Positions 1-7,043 of a DNA stretch of 9,143 bases are shown piece by piece. The position numbers were made by a program, and so were the translations under genes. How positions within the stretch are numbered: position 1 is the stretch's first letter; each line of letters opens with the position of its first letter. The notes below the pieces were generated by a model. It did no database searches. It was given only the letters and a program-made list of their open reading frames with translations, and was not told the DNA's origin. This stretch comes from Candidatus Delongbacteria bacterium (lineage in GTDB: Bacteria > JAGOEH01): positions 1 through 9,143 of the forward strand of contig JAGOEH010000120.1 in NCBI GenBank assembly GCA_017997825.1. Reading direction: 5' to 3'.

Positions 1-1
1 C

Positions 2-1261
2 GGACAGTTGAAAACCGGCCGGGATATCGTGATCGCCGCCCTGTTGGGAGCCGAAGAGTTCGGGTTCGGCACCATGACCCTGATCGCCCTGGGGTGTGTC
101 ATGATGCGCAAATGCCATCTCAATCACTGCGCCGCCGGAATTGCCACCCAGGATCCACAATTGAGACGCCATTTTCAGGGTAAACCGGAATATATCGAAC
201 GCCTGATGATGTTTCTGGCTAACCAGGTCCGTGAAATCATGGCTGAACTCGGATTCCGGCGATTCGAGGATATGGTAGGCCGCAGCGACCGCCTGCGGGC
301 CGATCCGGAGATCCCGTTCTGGAAAGCTCGATGCCTGGATCTATCCCCGCTCCACCAGTCAATGGGACACAAACCGATCCATCACCCGGTCAATACTGAG
401 CCGGGAGAATCAGACAAGACACTGGACTGCGAGATTATGCCTCAGGTCCGGGAAGCCATCGAACAGCGGAAGCCGATCCGTTTGAACCTGGCGGTCAACA
501 ATACCCATCGCAGCCTGGGAGCAAGCCTGAGCTATGAGATTACCCGCCGTTACGGCCGGGAGGGATTGCCGGAAGGGACGATCCGTCTGGATCTGAAAGG
601 AGCGGTGGGACAGAGTTGCGGGGTATTTCTGGCTCCTGGAATCACCTTACATATCCAGGGCGCCGCCAATGATTATTTAGGCAAAGGCATGGCCGGAGGG
701 CGGATCATCGTCCAGCCCGATCCGGCATCCGGATTCATTCCCCATGCCAATGTGATTGCCGGCAATGTCGCCTTGTATGGCGCTACCGGCGGCGAGCTTT
801 ATATCAACGGCAAGGCCGGTGAACGCTTCGCGGTCCGCAACAGCGGCGCCAAAGCCGTGGTGGAGGGCATCGGGGATCACGGCTGCGAATATATGACCGG
901 CGGCATCATCGTGGTCATCGGTAAAACCGGCCGCAACTTCGCCGCCGGTATGAGCGGAGGAGTCGCCTATGTGTATGACGAAACCCAGATGTTCGATACC
1001 CGATGCAACCTGGATATGGTCGATCTGGAATCGGTCTGGGACCCCCATGACAGTAAACTATTATACGAGATGCTGGCGGCTCACCGGAACTATACCCACA
1101 GTCCTCAAGCCGACTTTATCCTTACCAACTGGGAATCCTGCCGCCCGATATTCGTCAAGGTCATCCCGATCGACTATCGAAAATCTCTGGAACGCCGGCA
1201 AATCCTTGAAGAAATGGATTTGGAAACTGTTTCCGCCACCGAGGAGGTTTATCATGGCTAA
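2..1261 (+). CDS. gltB: Glutamate synthase (NADPH) large subunit, 3' part
   Basis: This is the C-terminal part (about 419 residues) of the large subunit of glutamate synthase, which makes glutamate from glutamine and 2-oxoglutarate. The gene is cut by the window edge; the frame is open from base 2, so the TTG at 8 is an internal Leu codon and not a start. Visible are the end of the FMN/2-oxoglutarate synthase domain (GQLKTGRD followed by GAEEFGFGT) and three Cys at residues 32, 38 and 43 of the fragment (around RKCHLNHC). Their 6- and 5-residue spacing is that of the family's [3Fe-4S] ligands. From about residue 160 the glycine-rich GXGXG beta-helix domain follows, with repeats such as GKGMAGGRIIV and GAGMSGG-like turns. 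The C-terminal tail (NWESCRPIFVKVIPIDY) is typical of GltB. It ends 8 bases inside gltD, which indicates translational coupling. Identification is firm. Confidence 0.96.
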   Translation, partial: GQLKTGRDIVIAALLGAEEFGFGTMTLIALGCVMMRKCHLNHCAAGIATQDPQLRRHFQGKPEYIERLMMFLANQVREIMAELGFRRFEDMVGRSDRLRADPEIPFWKARCLDLSPLHQSMGHKPIHHPVNTEPGESDKTLDCEIMPQVREAIEQRKPIRLNLAVNNTHRSLGASLSYEITRRYGREGLPEGTIRLDLKGAVGQSCGVFLAPGITLHIQGAANDYLGKGMAGGRIIVQPDPASGFIPHANVIAGNVALYGATGGELYINGKAGERFAVRNSGAKAVVEGIGDHGCEYMTGGIIVVIGKTGRNFAAGMSGGVAYVYDETQMFDTRCNLDMVDLESVWDPHDSKLLYEMLAAHRNYTHSPQADFILTNWESCRPIFVKVIPIDYRKSLERRQILEEMDLETVSATEEVYHG

Positions 1262-2678
1262 TGCCGTCGAATTTATTGAAATCCAACGGATTAAACCCAT
1301 TCGGCGGGCGATCGAGGAACGGATCCGCGATTATCGGGAAATCGAGCTGCCGGTCGATCCTGAAATCCTGAAAGAACAAGCCGGACGATGCCAGGATTGC
1401 GGCATTCCCTTCTGCCACAGCCTGGGGTGTCCGCTGGGTAATCTGATTCCCGATTTCAATGAGATGGTTCATCAGAATCAGTGGCGTCGGGCCTTGGATT
1501 ATCTCCACCACCGCAACAATTTCCCCGAGATCACCGGGCGGATCTGTCCGGGACTGTGTGAGCCGGCCTGCACCCTGGCCATGAATTTTGAGCCGGTCAT
1601 GATCCGGTCCATCGAACGGCAGATTGCCGAAACCGGTTGGCAGGAAGGCTGGATTCGGCCTGAACCGGCCGCCGTCAAACAGGGAACCAAGGTGGCCGTG
1701 ATCGGATCGGGACCTGCCGGACTGGCCGCCGCCCAGCAGTTGGCCCGCTGGGGACATGACGTGATTGTTTTCGAGCGATCCGAACGAATCGGAGGCCTGC
1801 TGCGATATGGAATCCCGGATTTCAAGCTGGAAAAATGGATTTTGGATCGCCGGATCGAGCAGTTGAAAGCTGAGGGAATCATATTTGAAACCGGGGTAGA
1901 GGTCGGTCATGATGTATCCACCGATTATCTGCGACGGAAATTTCAGGCTGTGCTGATCGCCATCGGCTCAGGCCGGCCGCGGGACTTGCCCGTTCCGGAC
2001 CGGAATCTGTCGGGAATTCACTGGGCCATGGATTATCTTTCTCATCAAACCCGATGCAACAACAGGGAACAGAATCAAGCCGATCCGCTTCTGACGGCTA
2101 CGGGGAAAAAGGTGGCGGTGATTGGGGGCGGGGATACCGGCGCCGATTGTATCGGCACTGCCCGACGCCAGTGTGCCGACGCCATTTGCCAGCTCGAAAT
2201 TCTCCCCCGGCCGCCGGCGCTTCGTGATCCCTCCAATCCCTGGCCGGAATGGCCCCGTATCCTCCGATCCTCCAGCTCTCATGAGGAGGGATGCGACCGC
2301 CGATGGAGCATCAAGATTAACGCTTTTGGTGGGAGGGAGGGCCGATTGACCCATTTGGACTGCGTCAAATTGGAATGGGAACCGGCCGGAACCGATGAGA
2401 AACTCCAACCCAGAGAGATCAGCGGCTCCGAATTCAAAATCCCGGTTGACATGGCCATCCTGGCAATGGGATTCATCCACCCCGAGCCGCTTCCATTACT
2501 GGAACCCCTACAGATCCATCTGAATCCCAATCAAACCATTGCCGCCGATTCCCAGTTCCGGACTTCCATTCCCAATTTCTTTGGCGCCGGGGATTGCGTT
2601 GCCGGGGCTTCCCTGGTCGTCAAGGCCATCGATCAGGGACGGCAAGCGGCCGCCGCCATCCACCGGACACTGAAGTAA
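1254..2678 (+). CDS. gltD: Glutamate synthase (NADPH) small subunit
   Basis: This is the 474-residue beta subunit, which takes electrons from NADPH through FAD and Fe-S clusters and passes them to GltB. The ATG at 1254 lies inside the last codons of gltB, with a strong GAGGAGG at 1241-1247 seven bases upstream. An open frame further upstream is only gltB read in another frame. Two N-terminal Cys groups (46, 49, 54, 59 and 98, 102, 106; CQDC, CPGLCEPAC) match the family's [4Fe-4S] ligands. The FAD Rossmann loop is GSGPAGLAAA at 151-160, followed by GGLLRYGIPDFKLEK. The NADPH-binding loop is GGGDTGADC at 291-299. The FAD-closing motif FGAGDCVAGASLVVKAI lies near 443-459. Length is normal for GltD (about 470-490). 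Related subunits occur in other NADPH-dependent oxidoreductases, but the gltB neighbour settles the assignment. Confidence 0.97.
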   Translation: MANAVEFIEIQRIKPIRRAIEERIRDYREIELPVDPEILKEQAGRCQDCGIPFCHSLGCPLGNLIPDFNEMVHQNQWRRALDYLHHRNNFPEITGRICPGLCEPACTLAMNFEPVMIRSIERQIAETGWQEGWIRPEPAAVKQGTKVAVIGSGPAGLAAAQQLARWGHDVIVFERSERIGGLLRYGIPDFKLEKWILDRRIEQLKAEGIIFETGVEVGHDVSTDYLRRKFQAVLIAIGSGRPRDLPVPDRNLSGIHWAMDYLSHQTRCNNREQNQADPLLTATGKKVAVIGGGDTGADCIGTARRQCADAICQLEILPRPPALRDPSNPWPEWPRILRSSSSHEEGCDRRWSIKINAFGGREGRLTHLDCVKLEWEPAGTDEKLQPREISGSEFKIPVDMAILAMGFIHPEPLPLLEPLQIHLNPNQTIAADSQFRTSIPNFFGAGDCVAGASLVVKAIDQGRQAAAAIHRTLK

Positions 2679-2718
2679 TTCCGGCCGACATACGTAAAGC
2701 CATTCTCACAGCCTTTTT

Positions 2719-2758
2719 TCCGGATCATGGCCTTGACTCTATGATCCGGATTCCTTTT
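2719..2758 (+). terminator. Rho-independent terminator after gltD
   Basis: A perfect 10-bp stem (TCCGGATCAT at 2719-2728 pairing with ATGATCCGGA at 2741-2750) encloses a 12-base loop and is followed by the T-rich TTCCTTTTCC. It starts 40 bases after the gltD stop and precedes the next promoter, so it fits the end of the gltBD transcript. The T tract is interrupted by C residues, so efficiency may be moderate. In the opposite orientation the stem would be followed by A residues, so it should act on the + strand only. Confidence 0.7.
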
Positions 2759-2776
2759 CCGACAGCTTGAATCCTC

Positions 2777-2804
2777 TTGACTAACCTCTTTTTTTTATTA
2801 TATT
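2777..2804 (+). promoter_or_regulatory. Sigma70-like promoter for the SGNH hydrolase gene
   Basis: TTGACT (2777-2782, five of six consensus bases) and TATATT (2799-2804, five of six) are separated by 16 bases, including an AT-rich T run. Transcription would start near 2811, leaving a leader of about 160 bases before the ATG at 2969. The site lies between the gltBD terminator and the gene, exactly where a promoter is needed. An overlapping TATTAG at 2801-2806 with an 18-base spacer is a weaker alternative -10. Confidence 0.6.
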
Positions 2805-2829
2805 AGACATTCAGTTGAAAACAAACCGG

Positions 2830-2907
2830 CTGAAATCCAGCGCCTCTCGCCCTCCTGATGGCGATCATCAAATCCCTGCTTGGGATCGATCGAGAGAAGG
2901 ATTTCAG
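2830..2907 (+). promoter_or_regulatory. Structured leader RNA candidate, three-way junction
   Basis: A nested inverted repeat lies between the promoter and the hydrolase gene. The outer stem is CTGAAATCC (2830-2838) with GGATTTCAG (2899-2907). An internal loop (AGCGC/AA) follows, then an inner stem CTCTCG (2844-2849) with CGAGAG (2891-2896). Inside sit two small hairpins: TGATG/CATCA (2856-2860 with 2866-2870) and ATCCC/GGGAT (2872-2876 with 2882-2886), each with a five-base loop. All helices are perfectly paired. No T run follows, so this is not an ordinary terminator. It does not match any riboswitch consensus I can recall. It could be a cis-regulatory RNA, a ribozyme relative (see findings), a small RNA or simply a DNA inverted repeat. 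The anti-SD-like CCCTCCT at 2850-2856 could weakly pair with the purine-rich ribosome binding region downstream. Confidence 0.45.
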
Positions 2908-2968
2908 TATAGATTAATGCGGATCGTGGCAGGAACAGATAGAGGAAGTCAGGAAAGGAAGTAAGGTT

Positions 2969-4099
2969 ATGGTGTCGCGATGGTTAAAATGGATAGGATG
3001 GATCGTGGTACTGGGCGGGTTGAACAACGTAATGGCCAAGGGTGAGGCCCAACCCGGAACGCTTACACCCTATCGCTGGATTATGGCTGACACACTGCCC
3101 CGGGAGGGACAGGGATGGACGGAAACGGCCGCCCCTTATGATCGGCTGCCGTCCAAAGCCAAAAGCCAGGTCCGCGATGAGTTATGGACTCTATCCCAGC
3201 ATTCGGCCGGAATGGTCATCCCGTTTATCAGCAATAGCCGCACGATCGTTGTCCGATGGAAGCTTCGCTTTAATTTCAAACTGACTCATATGACCGGCAG
3301 CGGAATCCGGGGACTCGACCTGTATGCCTTTGACAGCCTGACCAATCAGTGGCGGTACGTTGGAACCGGCCGGCCCGATTCCCTGGTCAATCAGAAAACC
3401 GTCGGCCGAAACATGACCCCGGCGGATCGCCGCTTTCAACTCTATCTCCCCTTGTATGACGGCATTGACAGCCTGGCCATCGGAATCGACTCCGGGGCAT
3501 ATCTACGACCGGATCGCAACCAGGATCAGCTTCCGCTGGTTTTTTACGGCACCTCCATCACCCAGGGCTGCTCGGCCTCTCGTCCGGGAATGGCTTACCC
3601 CGCCATCATCGGCCGGTGGCTGAACCGGAAAACCATCAATCTCGGATTCTCCGGCAACGGCCGGATGGATATGGCTCTGGCCGATCTGATCGGAGAACTG
3701 CCGTCCGAAATGATCATCCTGGATTGTCTGCCCAACCTGACATTGGAACAGATCACCACCAATGTGCAGCCTTTCATCATCCGCCTGCGTCAGCTCCAAC
3801 CCGAAACCCCGATCCTGCTGGTCGAAAATGTACTCTTCCCGCCTATGTGGAGCGATACCAGCCTGCACTATGCCATCACGCATAAAAACAACCTGCTGAA
3901 ACAGGAATATCAAGAATTGCTGGAAAAAGGGTATCGGAATATCCATTATGTCGAGGCTGAAAACCTAATCGGGCAGGATGGAGAAACCGCCGTCGACGGA
4001 ACCCATCTGACCGATATCGGAATGCAGCGGATAGCCGAGCAGTTGGCGGATCGGATCACGTCCATTCTTAAAACCCGTCGTCATCCTGACGAGGATTGA
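2969..4099 (+). CDS. Secreted GxDLY/SGNH hydrolase family esterase
   Basis: This 376-residue protein is predicted to be an exported serine esterase or lipase-like hydrolase. Residues 1-23 form a signal peptide: positive start, hydrophobic core WIGWIVVLGG, likely cleavage after VMA. Residues about 35-180 match the beta-sandwich domain found before many SGNH hydrolases, including the diagnostic GLDLY at 115-119. The SGNH domain follows. The nucleophile is Ser196 in YGTSITQG (GTS in place of GDS), block II is GFSGNG at 226-231, block III Asn is 256 in LPN, and the catalytic Asp343 and His346 sit in DGTHLTDIG. All four blocks are intact, so activity is expected. The ATG at 2969 has a purine-rich AAGGAAG at 2955-2961. 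Relatives often remove acetyl or other acyl groups from polysaccharides, but the substrate cannot be read from sequence. The gene stands alone on this strand behind its own promoter. Confidence 0.88.
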   Translation: MVSRWLKWIGWIVVLGGLNNVMAKGEAQPGTLTPYRWIMADTLPREGQGWTETAAPYDRLPSKAKSQVRDELWTLSQHSAGMVIPFISNSRTIVVRWKLRFNFKLTHMTGSGIRGLDLYAFDSLTNQWRYVGTGRPDSLVNQKTVGRNMTPADRRFQLYLPLYDGIDSLAIGIDSGAYLRPDRNQDQLPLVFYGTSITQGCSASRPGMAYPAIIGRWLNRKTINLGFSGNGRMDMALADLIGELPSEMIILDCLPNLTLEQITTNVQPFIIRLRQLQPETPILLVENVLFPPMWSDTSLHYAITHKNNLLKQEYQELLEKGYRNIHYVEAENLIGQDGETAVDGTHLTDIGMQRIAEQLADRITSILKTRRHPDED

Positions 4100-4129
4100 G
4101 CAGTAATCGAAACTTCCTGAGAATAGCCC

Positions 4130-4145
4130 GGGATCCGATGATCCC
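4130..4145. terminator. Small hairpin between convergent genes
   Basis: GGGATC (4130-4135) pairs perfectly with GATCCC (4140-4145) around a four-base loop. It lies 31 bases after the hydrolase stop and 26 bases beyond the stop of the converging homocysteine methyltransferase gene. There is no good T run on either strand, so a terminator role is suggested mainly by position. The rest of the 72-base gap holds nothing else I can identify. Confidence 0.3.
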
Positions 4146-4148
4146 CTG

Positions 4149-4174
4149 GAAAACCATGATCAAACCTGAGATCA
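4149..4174 (-). terminator. Weak terminator-like hairpin at the end of the methyltransferase gene
   Basis: On the minus strand TGATC (4174-4170) pairs with GATCA (4161-4157) around an eight-base loop, and is followed by TGGTTTTCC. The stem includes the TGA stop codon of the methyltransferase gene. The stem has only five pairs and the T run only four bases, so the call is weak. Confidence 0.25.
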
Positions 4175-5050
4175 AGCATTGTTGAAAAACCGCTGATTCA
4201 TTCGGCGGATAAACTCCGGAGTGGTGCCGCAGCATCCTCCGATCAGGGAGGCGCCGGAACGGAACAGTTCCATGGCTTGGATAGCAAACTCATCCGGGGT
4301 TACATCATAGACTAATTTTCCGTTATCGATCCGGGGCAGGCCGGCATTGGGTTTGATCCAGATCGGTCGATCGGTCAGGGATTTCATTTTTCGGCAGACC
4401 GGAATATACCCATCAATCCCGGTGCCGCAATTAGCGCCGATGATCGAGGCCCCGTCCTGTTCCAGGGCGGCAACACACTCTTCCAAACTGTTGCCCATCA
4501 TGGTATGGAGTCTATCGGAACCGGAATCGTAAACCATACTGACCGCAACCGGGAGACCGGTTTTAAGGGCGGCCTGCAGGGCGATCCGGGCTTCATTCAG
4601 ATCGGTCATGGTCTCGATGACGATCCCATCGGCACCGGCTTCCGCCAGGCTTTTGGCCTGCCGACTGAAGGCATCCGTCAGTTGGTTCTCGGTGATATCC
4701 CCCATCATCATCATCTTGCCGCTGGGACCGATCGAAGCCATTACCAGGGCATCCTGGCCGGCGGCTTGTTGTGAAATGGCGACTCCGGCCCGGTTGATGG
4801 CCTCCATCTGATCCTCCAGCCCATAAGCCGCCAAGGCCGGCGGATTAGCCCGAAAGGTATTGGTCAGAATGATCCGGCTGCCGGCCTCCACATACCGCCG
4901 GGCTACCGATTCCACCTTGGCCGGTTCGGTCAGGTTCCATAGGTCGGGACAGGCACCACCGGGCAAACCGAGAGCCTGCAGCTCAGTCCCCCATGCCCCA
5001 TCCAGCAGAACCGGTTTTTGGTGCAGTAACTCATCCAATTTATGGCTCAT
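4172..5050 (-). CDS. Stand-alone homocysteine S-methyltransferase
   Basis: This 292-residue protein matches the homocysteine-binding TIM-barrel domain of MetH, MmuM and betaine-homocysteine methyltransferases. It is predicted to methylate the zinc-bound thiol of homocysteine to form methionine. Visible motifs are LDGAWGTELQ near 16-25, TNTFRANP at 63-70, and ASIGPSG at 105-111. The zinc ligands are Cys208 in GANCGTG and Cys273/Cys274 in GGCCGTTPE; all three are present. Length equals this domain alone: no folate- or cobalamin-binding domain follows. I start at the ATG whose first base is 5050, because AAGGAG lies six bases upstream. The adjacent ATG at 5053 is only three bases from it, and a longer frame to 5131 adds 27 residues with no family resemblance. 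The methyl donor (S-methylmethionine, betaine, a corrinoid or methyltetrahydrofolate partner) cannot be told. The upstream neighbour is 139 bases away, so it may or may not share that transcript. Confidence 0.88.
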   Translation of the reverse strand: MSHKLDELLHQKPVLLDGAWGTELQALGLPGGACPDLWNLTEPAKVESVARRYVEAGSRIILTNTFRANPPALAAYGLEDQMEAINRAGVAISQQAAGQDALVMASIGPSGKMMMMGDITENQLTDAFSRQAKSLAEAGADGIVIETMTDLNEARIALQAALKTGLPVAVSMVYDSGSDRLHTMMGNSLEECVAALEQDGASIIGANCGTGIDGYIPVCRKMKSLTDRPIWIKPNAGLPRIDNGKLVYDVTPDEFAIQAMELFRSGASLIGGCCGTTPEFIRRMNQRFFNNA

Positions 5051-5140
5051 CATCAGCTCCTTCCATAATAATAATTCAATGGTTTCATAATTGGTTAAAG
5101 GGATCGAATAAGACTCAAACCATCCGGTCAAGACGTCTCA

Positions 5141-5170
5141 GGGTATTCCTTCCCTATCGGAAGAATATCC
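5141..5170 (-). repeat. Imperfect hairpin between glycosyltransferase and methyltransferase genes
   Basis: On the minus strand, the segment from 5170 to 5141 can fold into a stem of about eleven pairs. TTCC (5162-5159) pairs with GGAA (5153-5150), and flanking GGATATTC pairs with GAATACCC with one mismatch and one bulged G. The loop is GATAG. It begins about 20 bases after the glycosyltransferase stop. No T run follows, so it may be a processing or mRNA-end hairpin rather than an intrinsic terminator. I see no convincing promoter in the 139-base gap; TTGACC at 5131-5126 lacks a good -10. Confidence 0.3.
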
Positions 5171-5189
5171 ATTCGGATGATAACCTGTT

Positions 5190-6095
5190 TTAGGACTTGC
5201 CGATTCCGGACTGAGCAATCGGATCATTCCACAGGGCTTGCCGATGAGCATGGGCCTGCCCGAAAAACCAGGCCCATTCCAGGATGAAAAGCCGGGGGAC
5301 AGCCGCCGGAAGATAGCGCCCATAGCCTGCCGACCAGCCGATCGCCAGTTTTCGGGTCAGATTGATGAAGGGCAGAATCAGCATAATCATCAGATAAATC
5401 CATGATAAGCCTCGGGACCATCGCGGCTGACCAATCCGCATCAGACCAAACTCATAGCCTCGGTGATAGCGTTCCCGCACCAGATCCCGCCAGTCGATCG
5501 TGTGAATATGGGCCACCTGGGCTCCCGGGACAATCCGGATGCTTTTCCCGGAATCTTCCAGGCGATATCCCAATCCGGTATCGGCGGACGCCAGGTGGGA
5601 TTCATCCAGTCCTCCCAGTTCGACATACAGGTTTCTTAGAATGGCAAAATTGGCAGTCGGGGCCTGATTGATCTGCCTTATCGTTCGGCCGGGGAGCCAG
5701 AGCCAGAATTTAGCGATATGAGCTGTAACTGAAATCAGATCCCGGTTAAAGCAAGTCACCGGCCCGCAGGCGGCGGCAGCCCTGTCAAGAAAAGCCTGAT
5801 CCAGCGCAGCCAGCCAGCCGGTAACCGGAACGCAATCGGCATCCAAAAAAGCCAAAATATCCCCCTGGGCTTGGGCGGCCGCTATATTGCGGGCCTTTTC
5901 ACTCCGGGTTTTCTCCTCCAAATGGATGACCCGGTAGGATGTATGCTGCCGGATCCATTGAACCGATTCCAAGCCGGGCGAACTATCGACCATGATCACT
6001 TCAAAATCATGGTAATCCTGGTTCGATACTCCGTTCAGGCAGGCCGGAAGGGTTTGGAAGGCTTGATACATGGGGATAATCACGCTGAAGCGCAT
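5190..6095 (-). CDS. Family 2 glycosyltransferase, membrane-associated
   Basis: This 301-residue GT-A fold enzyme is predicted to transfer a sugar from a nucleotide sugar to a lipid-linked or cell-surface acceptor. The N-terminus FSVIIPMYQAFQTLPACL is the classic GT2 nucleotide-binding start. ARNIAAAQAQGDILAFLDAD leads to the metal-binding DAD at 85-87. The region around Asp172 (ASADTGLGYRL) stands where the catalytic-base ED motif usually is, here with Ala in place of the Glu. The C-terminus has a hydrophobic segment (about 231-247, WIYLMIMLILPFINL) and a second apolar stretch near 264-280, suggesting membrane anchoring. I start at the ATG at 6095, which has GGGAG five bases upstream and overlaps the previous stop by one base (TGATG). 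A TTG one codon earlier is too close to that ribosome binding site. It is the last gene of the tightly packed block. Donor and acceptor are unknown. Confidence 0.88.
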   Translation of the reverse strand: MRFSVIIPMYQAFQTLPACLNGVSNQDYHDFEVIMVDSSPGLESVQWIRQHTSYRVIHLEEKTRSEKARNIAAAQAQGDILAFLDADCVPVTGWLAALDQAFLDRAAAACGPVTCFNRDLISVTAHIAKFWLWLPGRTIRQINQAPTANFAILRNLYVELGGLDESHLASADTGLGYRLEDSGKSIRIVPGAQVAHIHTIDWRDLVRERYHRGYEFGLMRIGQPRWSRGLSWIYLMIMLILPFINLTRKLAIGWSAGYGRYLPAAVPRLFILEWAWFFGQAHAHRQALWNDPIAQSGIGKS

Positions 6096-7015
6096 CAATG
6101 CTCCCGGCTGTAATGCCGGATGGCTGGATCCGGTCGGCGGAGAATCCCAATCGATTCCCCGGCGGCATTAGCGAAATAATTCAATCCGATCGTCGGCAGA
6201 AGCATAACAGCCAAGAACGGAGACATCGATTGCCGGTGTGGGATCGATCGGCAGACTTGCCAAAGCCGGATCAAGGGTTTGGCATATACAGCAACAGCGT
6301 ATATCCATCGTTTGATTCGGCTCCATCCTTCCACCTTCTGACGGGTATCGGCAAAAATCCAGCCGAACCAGAAGCTTTCCGCCAGCATTTCGCCGAAACC
6401 CATTTTATCGTCATGAATCAGATAAAATCGATCGGTGAAATAAAACTGATGTCCCTGTTTGGCCAGTTTCCAGTACAGGATGGTTTCGGCCTGCAGATAC
6501 AATGGAAGCTGATCTCCCAACCCCATCAGAACACTCTTTTTCCAGGCGCTGTTATGCCCCGGCAGTATCCCGGTGGTAGGTCCGACCGGATGACCGGGCC
6601 CCCAGCCCAGATAATGGCTGAAATAGGCTGTCCAATCGGTTATGGAATTCTTCGATCCCGGGTGAATCACACATCCCACCGAATCATAATTGCCGGACTG
6701 AATGATTTCCAGCAGCGGATCAATCACATTCACCCGCAGATCGGTATGATTCTCCTGGAATAGTATGGTATCGGACGACGCCGATTCCACCGCCCGGGCC
6801 AGCATCGGAAAATAATCGATCCCGGAATAGGTAATCCGCTGGATTGGAAATGAGAATTGAGATTCCGGAATGTCCGGATTAAAATCCTGAGGCAGGAAAA
6901 ATATCATTTCCACCTTGTCCAACGGCTGTGTGGATATAAATGACCGCAAAAATCGATCCAACATACCCTGACGTTTACCGCACATCACAATGACGGATAT
7001 CTGAGGTTGATTCAT
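6095..7015 (-). CDS. Glycosyltransferase 2-like protein with ENH in place of DxD
   Basis: This 306-residue protein resembles a branch of GT2 enzymes in which the usual DxD is replaced by an EDH-type motif. QISVIVMCGKRQGMLDRFL is the N-terminal strand-helix of a GT-A fold. ILFQENHTDLR (ENH at 88-90) occupies the metal/donor position. LPGHNSAWKKSVL (151-163) and the following Glu177 (LQAETILYWKL) match the acceptor-side motifs, and His201 in YLIHDD ends the core. The C-terminal quarter has apolar segments near 236-250 and 265-281 that may contact the membrane. The ATG at 7015 has AAGGGAG seven bases upstream. The stop overlaps the next glycosyltransferase start by one base, so the pair is translationally coupled. 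It may be an active transferase or a partner subunit. The family match is from motif pattern and the fold assignment is an inference. Confidence 0.75.
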   Translation of the reverse strand: MNQPQISVIVMCGKRQGMLDRFLRSFISTQPLDKVEMIFFLPQDFNPDIPESQFSFPIQRITYSGIDYFPMLARAVESASSDTILFQENHTDLRVNVIDPLLEIIQSGNYDSVGCVIHPGSKNSITDWTAYFSHYLGWGPGHPVGPTTGILPGHNSAWKKSVLMGLGDQLPLYLQAETILYWKLAKQGHQFYFTDRFYLIHDDKMGFGEMLAESFWFGWIFADTRQKVEGWSRIKRWIYAVAVYAKPLIRLWQVCRSIPHRQSMSPFLAVMLLPTIGLNYFANAAGESIGILRRPDPAIRHYSREH

Positions 7016-7043
7016 CGAGGAACTCCCTTAGCTGAAATCAATG

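Noticed and set aside
1161-1910. 249-codon open frame on the minus strand
   Set aside because: It lies wholly antisense to gltB/gltD, which have unmistakable family motifs, and its protein shows low-complexity, non-family sequence. It is a shadow.
2855-2870. Fluoride-type riboswitch, suggested by CTGATGGC
   Set aside because: The other conserved parts of the fluoride aptamer (the 5' GGCGATGG-like helix and pseudoknot partner) are not in place, and the gene downstream is not a fluoride transporter.
2830-2907. Possible MITE or insertion remnant, from the terminal inverted repeats
   Set aside because: No flanking target duplication is visible and no second copy occurs in the window.
2858-2917. 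19-codon ORF (starts MAIIKSLLGI) inside the structured leader, possible leader peptide
   Set aside because: No Shine-Dalgarno (the upstream bases are CCCTCCT, the reverse sense), no following attenuator, and the start codon is buried in a hairpin. Length is within chance.
5126-5131. TTGACC as a -35 box for the homocysteine methyltransferase gene
   Set aside because: No acceptable -10 hexamer at 16-18 bases; nearest AT-rich stretch is badly spaced.
6098-6763. 221-codon open frame on the + strand
   Set aside because: Antisense to the 6095-7015 glycosyltransferase-like gene; no recognisable motif and no ribosome binding site.
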